Source of the DNA: Arhodomonas sp052060015
GTDB lineage: Bacteria; Pseudomonadota; Gammaproteobacteria; Nitrococcales; Nitrococcaceae
DNA length: 64,000 nt
NCBI RefSeq assembly: GCF_052060015.1
Contig: NZ_JBPODZ010000006.1
Span: forward strand, 62,001 to 126,000
Direction: 5' to 3'
In this document: piece by piece, positions 19,494 to 26,978 of the stretch
Layout: each line of letters opens with the position of its first letter
How positions within the stretch are numbered: position 1 is the stretch's first letter
The notes under the pieces: model-generated
Seen by the model: the letters and a program-made list of their open reading frames with translations, nothing else
Database searches by the model: none
What the model was told of the DNA's origin: nothing
Program-made: the position numbers and the translations under genes

Positions 19494-21509
19494 ATGGAGA
19501 CGGTATATCTAGCCATCGTTCTGGCACCGCTGATCGGGGCGGCGATCGCGGGGCTGTTCGGGCGACGCCTCGGCCGGGTGGGCGCCCACCGCGTCGCCAT
19601 CACCGCGGTGGCCCTCTCCTGTGTGCTGTCGTTCGCGACCTTCTTCGGCCTGCTCCTCGGCTGGGTGCAGCCGTTCAATGACGCCGTGTACACGTGGGCC
19701 GCCGTCGGCGGGCTGAGCATTGAGGTCGGGTTCCTGGTGGACCGGCTGACCGCGCTGATGATGGTGGTGGTCACCTTCGTGTCGCTGATGGTGCATATCT
19801 ACACCATCGGTTACATGGCGGATGACGAGCACAACTGGCCTTCCGGTAGTGGCGCCGGCGCCGCCAGCTATCAGCGCTTTTTCAGCTACATCAACCTGTT
19901 CACCTTCTCCATGCTGATGCTGGTGATGGCGAACAACTTCATGCAGCTGTTCTTCGGCTGGGAGGCGGTGGGCCTGGTCTCCTACCTCCTGATCGGCTTC
20001 TGGCTCAACCGTCCCACCGCCGTGTTCGCCAACCTCAAGGCGTTCCTGGTCAACCGCGTGGGTGATTTCGGCTTCCTCCTGGGGATCGCCGCGGTGTTCC
20101 TGTACTACGGCAGTCTGGATTACGTGGAGGTCTTCGCCGCCGCCGCGGAGCAGGCGGATGCGGCGGTGACACTGTTCGGTGCTGAGGCACTGGCGGCCAC
20201 CGTGGTTGCGGTGCTCCTGTTCATCGGCGCCATGGGCAAGTCCGCCCAGGTGCCGCTGCACGTGTGGCTTCCCGATTCCATGGAGGGCCCGACCCCGATC
20301 TCGGCGCTGATCCACGCCGCTACCATGGTCACAGCCGGCATCTTCATGGTGGCGCGGATGTCGCCCATCTACGAGCTCTCGGAGGCCGCGCTCTCCCTCG
20401 TCCTCGTCCTCGGCGCGGTTACCGCCCTGTTCATGGGCCTGGTCGGGCTGGTGCAGAACGACATAAAGCGGGTGATCGCGTACTCGACGCTATCGCAGCT
20501 CGGCTACATGTTCGTCGGCCTCGGCGCGTCGGCCTATGCCGCGGGGATCTTCCATCTCACCACCCACGCCTTCTTCAAGGCGCTGCTGTTCCTCGGTGCC
20601 GGCTCGGTGATCATTGCCCTGCACCACAAGCAGGACATGCGCGAGATGGGGGGATTGCGGCGCTATATGCCGGTGACCTACTGGACGATGTTGCTGGGTA
20701 CCCTGGCGCTGATCGGCACGCCGTTCTTCTCCGGCTACTATTCGAAGGACGCCATCATCGAAGCGGTGCATCTGGCGGCGGGCGAGGGTCGTGTCGGCGC
20801 CGGCTTCGCATACTGGTGTGTGCTCCTCGGCGTCTTCGTCACGGCACTGTATTCATTCCGACTGTTTTTCCTGGTCTTCCATGGCCGTGAGCGAATGGAC
20901 GAGCATACCCGCGCGCATGTGCAGGAGTCCCCGCGGGTGGTGACGGTGCCCCTGGTCCTGTTGGCGATCCCGTCGGTGCTGCTCGGGTTGTTTACCACCG
21001 GTGCGGTGTTGTTCGGCGGTTATTTCGGGGATGCCATTTACGTGGCCCCGGCGAACGATGTGCTCGCCCATATGGGCCAGGAGCTGTGGCACGGTCCACT
21101 GGCGTTCGGCATCCACGCCCTGGTCAATCCGGCGTTCTGGCTGACGGTGGCCGGTGTGCTCGTGGCCTGGTTCCTGTATATCCGGCGCCCCGACCTCATG
21201 CCCGGGATCGCCGCCCGTCTGGCCCCGGCGCGCTGGGTGCTGGAACACAAATACGGATTTGACGCTCTGTGGATCGACGGATTCGGTGGCGCCGGCCGTG
21301 GCCTCGGCCAGGCCCTGTGGCGCGGCGGTGACGTCGGCGTCATCGACGGCGTCGTGGTCAACGGCAGCGCGCGCCTGATCGGCCGGGTGGCGGCGGCAAT
21401 CCGGGGCCTCCAGTCCGGTTATCTCTACCACTACGCCTTCGCGATGATCATCGGCCTGCTGATCCTGCTGACCTGGCTGGTGGGCAGCTGGCGGGGCTGG
21501 TTCGCCTGA
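19494..21509 (+). CDS. nuoL: NADH:quinone oxidoreductase subunit L
   Basis: Distal antiporter-like proton-pumping subunit with about 16 helices and the long lateral helix near the C-terminus. FGWEAVGLVSYLLIGFW contains the key glutamate; GKSAQVPLHVWLPDSMEGPT and LIHAATMVTAGIFMVAR are the antiporter-family signatures, with a conserved lysine in the first. 671 residues. Start ATG is four bases after nuoK. Confidence 0.97.
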   Translation: METVYLAIVLAPLIGAAIAGLFGRRLGRVGAHRVAITAVALSCVLSFATFFGLLLGWVQPFNDAVYTWAAVGGLSIEVGFLVDRLTALMMVVVTFVSLMVHIYTIGYMADDEHNWPSGSGAGAASYQRFFSYINLFTFSMLMLVMANNFMQLFFGWEAVGLVSYLLIGFWLNRPTAVFANLKAFLVNRVGDFGFLLGIAAVFLYYGSLDYVEVFAAAAEQADAAVTLFGAEALAATVVAVLLFIGAMGKSAQVPLHVWLPDSMEGPTPISALIHAATMVTAGIFMVARMSPIYELSEAALSLVLVLGAVTALFMGLVGLVQNDIKRVIAYSTLSQLGYMFVGLGASAYAAGIFHLTTHAFFKALLFLGAGSVIIALHHKQDMREMGGLRRYMPVTYWTMLLGTLALIGTPFFSGYYSKDAIIEAVHLAAGEGRVGAGFAYWCVLLGVFVTALYSFRLFFLVFHGRERMDEHTRAHVQESPRVVTVPLVLLAIPSVLLGLFTTGAVLFGGYFGDAIYVAPANDVLAHMGQELWHGPLAFGIHALVNPAFWLTVAGVLVAWFLYIRRPDLMPGIAARLAPARWVLEHKYGFDALWIDGFGGAGRGLGQALWRGGDVGVIDGVVVNGSARLIGRVAAAIRGLQSGYLYHYAFAMIIGLLILLTWLVGSWRGWFA

Positions 21510-21572
21510 CGCCTGCGCGGCGGGCGGGGCGCCGCGGCGCATCTCGATACAACGACGGCAAGGAACGAGCGA

Positions 21573-23087
21573 ATGTTTCAAGGTTGGCCTGTGCTTAGCC
21601 TCCTGATCTGGATACCCATCCTCGGCGGGATCGCGGTGCTGATGACGGGGGAGCGTGCGCCCGAGCTTACGCGCCGGCTCGCGCTCGGGATAAGCGTCGT
21701 GGTCTTCCTGCTGAGCCTCACCCTGTGGACGGGGTTCGAGACGGGCACGGCGGCGATGCAGTTCGTCGAACGCGCGCCCTGGATCGCGACCTTCGGCATC
21801 GAGTACTACCTCGGTATCGACGGGATCTCCATGCCGCTGATCCTGCTCACCACCTTCTCCATGGTGCTGGTGGTGGTCGCCGGCTGGGAGGTGATCCGCT
21901 ACAAGCCGCAGCAATACCTCAGTGCCTTCCTGGTGATGGAGGGCGTCATGGTCGGGGTGTTCAGCGCCCTGGACGCGGTGCTCTTCTATGTGTTCTGGGA
22001 GGCCATGCTCATCCCCATGTTCCTCATCATCGGGATCTGGGGCGGGCCCAACCGAATCTACGCCACGCTGAAGTTCTTCCTGTACACCTTCCTCGGCTCG
22101 GTGTTGATGCTGGTGGCGCTGCTGTATCTGCGCTACCAGGCAGACAGCTTCGCTATCCTGGATTTCCACGGCCTGCCGCTGGCCCCGGAGATCCAGGTGC
22201 TGATCTTCCTTGCCTTCCTGGCTGCCTTCGCGGTGAAGGTGCCGATGTGGCCGGTGCATACCTGGTTGCCCGATGCCCACGTCGAGGCGCCCACCGGGGG
22301 CTCCGTGATCCTCGCGGCGATCATGCTCAAGATCGGCGGCTACGGTTTCCTGCGCTTCAGCCTCCCGATCACGCCGATGGCGAGCGTGCAGCTGGACTGG
22401 CTGATGATCGCGCTGTCGCTGATCGCGGTGGTCTATATCGGCCTGGTGGCCATCGCGCAGCAGGACATGAAGAAGCTCATCGCCTATTCCTCCATTGCCC
22501 ACATGGGCTTTGTGACCCTCGGCTTCTTCGTGATCTTCCGCATCGCCGCCAATGCCGGTGCCGACGCCCCGGGGGTGTTGCTGTCGCTGGAGGGCGCGGC
22601 GGTGCAAATGATCTCCCACGGCTTTGTCTCGGCGGCGCTGTTCCTGTGCGTCGGCGTGCTCTACGACCGTATGCATAGCCGGCTGATCAGCGACTACGGT
22701 GGCGTGGCCAACCGCATGCCGGTGTTCGCGGGCTTTTTCGTCCTCTTCGCCATGGCCAATGCCGGCCTGCCGGGCACTTCGGGGTTTGTCGGTGAGTTCA
22801 TGGTGATCCTGGCGGCCTTCCAGGCGGACTTCTGGTTCGCCTTCCTGGCCGCGACCACCCTCGTCCTGGCAGCGGCCTATACCCTGTGGATGATCAAGCG
22901 CGTGGTCTACGGCGAGGTGGCCAGCGAGGGCGTGGCCGCGCTGTCGGACATCAACCGGCGGGAGTTCTTCGTTCTCGGCGTGCTTGCGCTGGTGGTCCTG
23001 GGGCTCGGTGTCTGGCCGCAGCCGCTGGTGGAGGTCATGGAGCCGTCGCTGGCGGCGGTTGCCGATCAAGTTATGGCGGCGCGGTAG
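21573..23087 (+). CDS. nuoM: NADH:quinone oxidoreductase subunit M
   Basis: Second antiporter-like subunit, about 14 helices, 504 residues. FYVFWEAMLIPMFLIIGIWG carries the essential glutamate, AVKVPMWPVHTWLPDAHVEA the conserved lysine and histidine, and KKLIAYSSIAHMGFVTLG the later signature. The 63-base gap from nuoL is the largest inside the late nuo genes. Confidence 0.97.
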   Translation: MFQGWPVLSLLIWIPILGGIAVLMTGERAPELTRRLALGISVVVFLLSLTLWTGFETGTAAMQFVERAPWIATFGIEYYLGIDGISMPLILLTTFSMVLVVVAGWEVIRYKPQQYLSAFLVMEGVMVGVFSALDAVLFYVFWEAMLIPMFLIIGIWGGPNRIYATLKFFLYTFLGSVLMLVALLYLRYQADSFAILDFHGLPLAPEIQVLIFLAFLAAFAVKVPMWPVHTWLPDAHVEAPTGGSVILAAIMLKIGGYGFLRFSLPITPMASVQLDWLMIALSLIAVVYIGLVAIAQQDMKKLIAYSSIAHMGFVTLGFFVIFRIAANAGADAPGVLLSLEGAAVQMISHGFVSAALFLCVGVLYDRMHSRLISDYGGVANRMPVFAGFFVLFAMANAGLPGTSGFVGEFMVILAAFQADFWFAFLAATTLVLAAAYTLWMIKRVVYGEVASEGVAALSDINRREFFVLGVLALVVLGLGVWPQPLVEVMEPSLAAVADQVMAAR

Positions 23088-23139
23088 TGGTCCGCGGGGA
23101 AAGCGGGACGCATCCAGAGGAACAGGGTCGAGGTCAAAT

Positions 23140-24582
23140 ATGTCGTTTGTGATGCCGAATTTCGCGCTGGCGATCCCGGAGATCTGGCTGCTGGCGATGA
23201 TCTGCCTGGTGCTGGTGGTGGATCTGTTCTCGCCGGGCCGGGAGAGCGCCGCCGCCTTCTATCTCAGTCAGGTGGCCCTGTTGGGCGCGATGTGGCTAGC
23301 CATCCAGGCGCAGTGGGGCCTGGACGTGGTGGACTTCAACGGCACCTATGTCGCGGACAGCCTGGCGGCCGTGCTGAAGGTGAGCATCGCCGGCTTCGCG
23401 TTCCTCGCCTATGCCTACAGTCGCGATTACCTGCGCCAGCGCAATCTCCTGCGCGGCGAGTTCTATCTGATCGGGCTGTTCGCGGTGCTCGGCGGGTTCG
23501 TGATGTCCTCGGCGGCCAACATGCTGACCCTGTATCTGGGCCTGGAGCTGATGTCGCTGTCGCTGTATGCGATGGTGGCCTTTGACCGGGACAGCCGGAT
23601 CGCCTCCGAGGCGGCGATGAAGTACTTCGTCCTCGGGGCGCTGTCCTCGGGGATGCTGCTCTACGGGATGTCCATGATCTACGGTGGCGCCGGCAGCCTC
23701 GAGCTCTCGGCCATCGCGGAGGCCGCGGCGGCGGCCGGCTCGGGGGATATCCTGCTGGCCTTCGGGTTGACCTTCGCGTTGGTGGGCGTGGCCTTCAAGT
23801 TCGGCGCGGTGCCTTTCCACATGTGGGTCCCGGACGTTTACCAGGGCGCGGCCACGCCGACCACGTTGTTCATCGGCACCGTCTCCAAGGTGGCGGCGGT
23901 GCCGCTGTTCCTGCGCCTGATTGGTGAGGGGCTCGGGGCACTGCACGGCGATTGGCACGTGATGGCGATGATCATCGCCGTCGCGTCCCTGGTGATCGGT
24001 TCGCTGTTCGCCCTGGTGCAGGATAATTTCAAGCGCCTGCTGGGCTATTCCACCATCGCGCATATCGGCTTCCTGTTCCTCGGCTTCATCGCCGGCACCG
24101 ACGAGGGCTATTCGGCGGCACTCTTCTACGCCATCAGCTACTCGCTCATGGCCGCCGCGGCGTTCGGCATGATCGTGGTGCTCTCCCGCCGTGGCCACGA
24201 GGCCGATGCCATCGATGACCTTCGCGGGTTGAACGAACGCAGTACCGGCATGGCGCTGGTGATGTTGGTGGTGATGTTCTCCATGACCGGGGTGCCCGGG
24301 ACCGTGGGCTTCTACGCCAAGTACGCGGTGCTGAAAGCGGTGATCGATGCCGGCCACGTCTGGCTTGCGGTGGTCGCCGTGCTGTTCGCGGTGATCAGTG
24401 CGTTCTACTACCTGCGGGTGCTCAAGGCGGTCTACTTCGATCGGCTGGAGGGGAACACGGAGGCGATACCGGCCTCCGCCACGGTGCGCTGGGTCTGCGG
24501 GCTCAACGGCTTGGCGGTGCTGGCCCTGGGGATCTTCCCGGGTTGGCTGTTCGCGGTCTGCCGTACCGCCCTCGGTGGCTAA
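23140..24582 (+). CDS. nuoN: NADH:quinone oxidoreductase subunit N
   Basis: Third antiporter-like subunit, 480 residues and about 14 helices. LYLGLELMSLSLYAMVAF holds the key glutamate, FKFGAVPFHMWVPDVYQGA the conserved lysine, and FKRLLGYSTIAHIGFLFLG the later signature. The frame is open back into nuoM, but the ATG at 23140 has GAGG seven bases upstream and starts the homology (MSFVMPNFALAIPEIW). It is the last nuo gene; no clear terminator follows before the tRNA promoter. Confidence 0.96.
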   Translation: MSFVMPNFALAIPEIWLLAMICLVLVVDLFSPGRESAAAFYLSQVALLGAMWLAIQAQWGLDVVDFNGTYVADSLAAVLKVSIAGFAFLAYAYSRDYLRQRNLLRGEFYLIGLFAVLGGFVMSSAANMLTLYLGLELMSLSLYAMVAFDRDSRIASEAAMKYFVLGALSSGMLLYGMSMIYGGAGSLELSAIAEAAAAAGSGDILLAFGLTFALVGVAFKFGAVPFHMWVPDVYQGAATPTTLFIGTVSKVAAVPLFLRLIGEGLGALHGDWHVMAMIIAVASLVIGSLFALVQDNFKRLLGYSTIAHIGFLFLGFIAGTDEGYSAALFYAISYSLMAAAAFGMIVVLSRRGHEADAIDDLRGLNERSTGMALVMLVVMFSMTGVPGTVGFYAKYAVLKAVIDAGHVWLAVVAVLFAVISAFYYLRVLKAVYFDRLEGNTEAIPASATVRWVCGLNGLAVLALGIFPGWLFAVCRTALGG

Positions 24583-24666
24583 AGGGGGGTTGCATCGGGG
24601 GCCGGAGTCGGTATCATTACGGGCTCCCAGCGGGGCCGCGCAGTCGGCCGGCAGCCTCACAAGGGC

Positions 24667-24696
24667 TTGCAGGAAACGGTCCCGCCCGCCTATAAT
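24667..24696 (+). promoter_or_regulatory. Promoter of initiator tRNA / rimP-nusA-infB operon
   Basis: TTGCAG (24667-24672) and a perfect TATAAT (24691-24696) are separated by 18 bases. The tRNA begins 14 bases after the -10 box. This is the strongest -10 in the window. Confidence 0.85.
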
Positions 24697-24709
24697 GGCG
24701 TTTGTCAGA

Positions 24710-24786
24710 TGCGGGGTGGAGCAGTCTGGCAGCTCGTCGGGCTCATAACCCGAAGGTCGCAGGTTCAAATCCTGCCCCCGCTACCA
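24710..24786 (+). tRNA. metY: Initiator tRNA-Met (CAT)
   Basis: A 77-nt tRNA with anticodon CAT. The anticodon stem carries the three consecutive G:C pairs (GGG...CCC) and D-stem pair A11:U24 specific to initiators. Position 1 (T, 24710) faces position 72 (T, 24782), so the 1:72 pair is open as formylation requires, but it is U-U rather than the usual C-A. CCA is encoded. It heads the rimP-nusA-infB operon as metY does in E. coli. Confidence 0.97.
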
Positions 24787-24790
24787 GGCA

Positions 24791-24868
24791 TCTTCGAAAA
24801 GGCCGCTTGCGGCCTTTTTTTGTAGGTGGCCCCCGTAAGAGGGCTGTCGCATGGCGGATTTTCGAAGA
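24791..24868 (+). promoter_or_regulatory. Inverted repeat bracketing the leader terminators
   Basis: TCTTCGAAAA (24791-24800) and its exact reverse complement TTTTCGAAGA (24859-24868) lie 58 bases apart. The left arm abuts the stem of the first terminator and the right arm's last base is the first base of the second terminator stem, so pairing the arms would compete with or stack on both terminators. A regulatory role is inference. Confidence 0.45.
24801..24821 (+). terminator. Rho-independent terminator 1 in the rimP leader
   Basis: GGCCGC-TT-GCGGCC (24801-24814), a six-pair GC stem with a two-base apex, is followed by seven T residues. It lies just after the initiator tRNA and before rimP. 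Confidence 0.8.
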
Positions 24869-24893
24869 ATGGGCCGGTAGGGGCCCATTTTTT
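24868..24893 (+). terminator. Rho-independent terminator 2 in the rimP leader
   Basis: AATGGGCC (24868-24875) pairs with GGCCCATT (24882-24889) around a six-base loop, and the T-run extends to 24893. It lies 24 bases before the rimP ATG, so the operon must be read through or antiterminated, or transcribed from another promoter. Confidence 0.75.
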
Positions 24894-24917
24894 GTTTGTG
24901 GAGACGAAACGGCGGCG

Positions 24918-25379
24918 ATGGCAGCGACGGAGCAACTGATCGGGATCCTCGCCCCGGTGGTGGAGTCGATGGGCTACGAGTTCGTCGGTGTGGAGTTCCA
25001 GGGCAGCGGCCGGGGGGCGGTGCTGCGGATCTACATCGACGCCGCCGACGGCGTCGGCCTGGAGGACTGCGAGGCGGTCAGTCATCAGGTCAGCGGTGTC
25101 CTCGACGTCGAGGATCCCATCCCCGGGGAATATAACCTGGAGATCTCGTCACCGGGGCTGGATCGCCCCATCTTCAAGGTGGCGGACTACGAGCGGTTTG
25201 TCGGCGAACGGGTCCGTCTCCGGGTGCGCGGCCGCCACGAGGGCCGGCGCAAGTTCCGGGGCTGGTTGCGCGGTCTGCGTGACGACTGCGTCGTGGTCGA
25301 TGAAAACGGCGAGGAGGCATTGGTGCCCCTCGAGGTGATTGAGCGCGCCAATCTCGAGCTGGAGCCCGAGGGCCGGTGA
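24918..25379 (+). CDS. rimP: Ribosome maturation factor RimP
   Basis: Needed for 30S subunit maturation. The 153 residues have the N-terminal domain with MGYEFVGVEFQGSGRGAVLRIYID and the signature DCEAVSHQVSGVLDVEDPIPGEYNLEISSPGLD region, then an Sm-like C-terminal domain. ATG 24918 fits homology and follows GAGACGAAACGGCGGCG; the frame's upstream extension covers the tRNA and is not coding. First protein gene of the rimP-nusA-infB-rbfA-truB operon. Confidence 0.96.
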   Translation: MAATEQLIGILAPVVESMGYEFVGVEFQGSGRGAVLRIYIDAADGVGLEDCEAVSHQVSGVLDVEDPIPGEYNLEISSPGLDRPIFKVADYERFVGERVRLRVRGRHEGRRKFRGWLRGLRDDCVVVDENGEEALVPLEVIERANLELEPEGR

Positions 25380-25392
25380 GCTGGAGTAATCG

Positions 25393-26895
25393 ATGAGCAA
25401 AGAAATCCTGTTGGTTGTCGACGCGATCTCTAATGAGAAGGGGGTCGACAAGGGGGTCATCTTCGAGGCGATCGAAGCGGCGCTGGCCTCGGCGACGCGC
25501 AAGCGCCACGGCGGCGAATGGGACGTGCGCGTCAGCGTCGACCGCAACACCGGCGAGTACAGCGCCTATCGGCGCTGGCTGGTGGTGCCGGACGAGGATT
25601 CCGTGGAGGAGCCGGAACGGGAGCTGACCCTGGAGCAGGCTCGTGAGCGTGAGCCGCAGGTGGAGCCGGGCGCGTATATCGAGGAGCCGATGGAGGCCGA
25701 GGAGTTCGGGCGCATCGCGGCACAGACGGCCAAGCAGGTGATCGTGCAGAAGGTGCGCGAGGCCGAGCGGGCCAAGGTCGTGGAGGCCTACCGGGAGCGC
25801 CAGGGCGAGCTGATCACCGGCATCGTAAAGCGCGTGGAGCGCGGCAACGTCTTCCTCGATCTCGGCGGCAACGCCGAGGCGTTCATCCCCCGCGAGGAAA
25901 TGATCCCGCGGGAGGCGGTACGTCCCGGCGACCGGCTGCGCGGCTATCTCCGCGAGGTCAGCGAGGAGGGCCGCGGTCCGCAGTTGTTCGTGTCGCGGAC
26001 GGCCCCGGAGTTCCTTCTCGAGCTCTTCCGGCTCGAGGTTCCCGAGATCGGCCAGGATTTGCTCGCCCTGCGCGGTGCCGCCCGGGACCCGGGGGCGCGG
26101 GCCAAGATCGCGGTGCAGGCACTGGACCCGCGGATCGATCCGGTGGGTGCCTGTGTCGGCATGCGTGGCTCCCGGGTTCAGGCGGTCTCCAACGAGCTCG
26201 CCGGCGAGCGGGTGGACATCATCCTCTGGGACGAAAACCCCGCACAGTTTGTGATCAACGCCATGGCGCCGGCGGAGGTCGAGTCCATCGTTGTCGACGA
26301 GGACCGCCACAGCATGGATATCGCCGTGGGCGAGGATCAGCTCTCCCAGGCCATCGGCCGGGGCGGGCAGAATGTACGGTTGGCCAGTCAGCTTACCGGC
26401 TGGGAGCTCAACGTGATGACGGCCGACGAGGCGCGGGAGAAGAGCGAGCAGGAGACCGCGGAGCTGCTGCAGATGTTCGTCGATGAGTTGAACGTCGACG
26501 AGGAGGTGGCGGCGGTATTGGTCGAGGAGGGCTTCTCCAGCCTGGAGGAGGTGGCCTATGTGCCGGCCACCGAGCTGCTCGAGATCGAGGGCTTTGACGA
26601 GGAAGTCGTGGAGGCCCTGCGCGGGCGGGCCCGCGAGGTGCTCGCCGAGCGCGAGGCGCAGGAGGGGACCCCCGGGACGGCGATCCCCGCCGAGGATCTC
26701 CTCGGCATGGACGGAATGGACGAGACGCTGGCCGAGGCGCTTGCGCGCCACGGCATCGCGACGATGGACGACCTGGCCGAGCAGTCCGTCGACGACCTGC
26801 TAGAGGTCGAGGGCATTGACCGGGAGCGTGCCGCGGCGCTGATCATGAAGGCGCGCGAGCCCTGGTTCGCCGAGCACGAGGGTGACGAGGCCTGA
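25393..26895 (+). CDS. nusA: Transcription termination/antitermination factor NusA
   Basis: Binds RNA polymerase and modulates pausing, termination and antitermination. The 500 residues show the N-terminal RNAP-binding domain, an S1 domain (GELITGIVKRVERGNVFLDL, about 138-157), two KH domains (first with VGACVGMRGSRVQAVSNEL, second with AIGRGGQNVRLASQL), and two C-terminal acidic helix-hairpin repeats (LLEIEGFDEEVVEALRG; LLGMDGMDETLAEALARHG) as in gammaproteobacterial NusA. Fourteen bases separate it from rimP. Confidence 0.97.
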   Translation: MSKEILLVVDAISNEKGVDKGVIFEAIEAALASATRKRHGGEWDVRVSVDRNTGEYSAYRRWLVVPDEDSVEEPERELTLEQAREREPQVEPGAYIEEPMEAEEFGRIAAQTAKQVIVQKVREAERAKVVEAYRERQGELITGIVKRVERGNVFLDLGGNAEAFIPREEMIPREAVRPGDRLRGYLREVSEEGRGPQLFVSRTAPEFLLELFRLEVPEIGQDLLALRGAARDPGARAKIAVQALDPRIDPVGACVGMRGSRVQAVSNELAGERVDIILWDENPAQFVINAMAPAEVESIVVDEDRHSMDIAVGEDQLSQAIGRGGQNVRLASQLTGWELNVMTADEAREKSEQETAELLQMFVDELNVDEEVAAVLVEEGFSSLEEVAYVPATELLEIEGFDEEVVEALRGRAREVLAEREAQEGTPGTAIPAEDLLGMDGMDETLAEALARHGIATMDDLAEQSVDDLLEVEGIDRERAAALIMKAREPWFAEHEGDEA

Positions 26896-26978
26896 GGGTG
26901 CAGTACACGGCGTGCAGGTGGCGAACGCCCCAAGGGGGCGGACGGGGCGCTCGGCAACAGGTGGGAGGTTAATAGTTT

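Noticed and set aside
22984..23139. N-terminal extension of nuoN into nuoM
   Set aside because: The stretch is an arginine- and tryptophan-rich out-of-frame reading of nuoM; ATG 23140 has a good ribosome-binding site.
24710..24786. Elongator tRNA-Met
   Set aside because: Unpaired position 1:72, A11:U24 and three G:C pairs in the anticodon stem mark an initiator.
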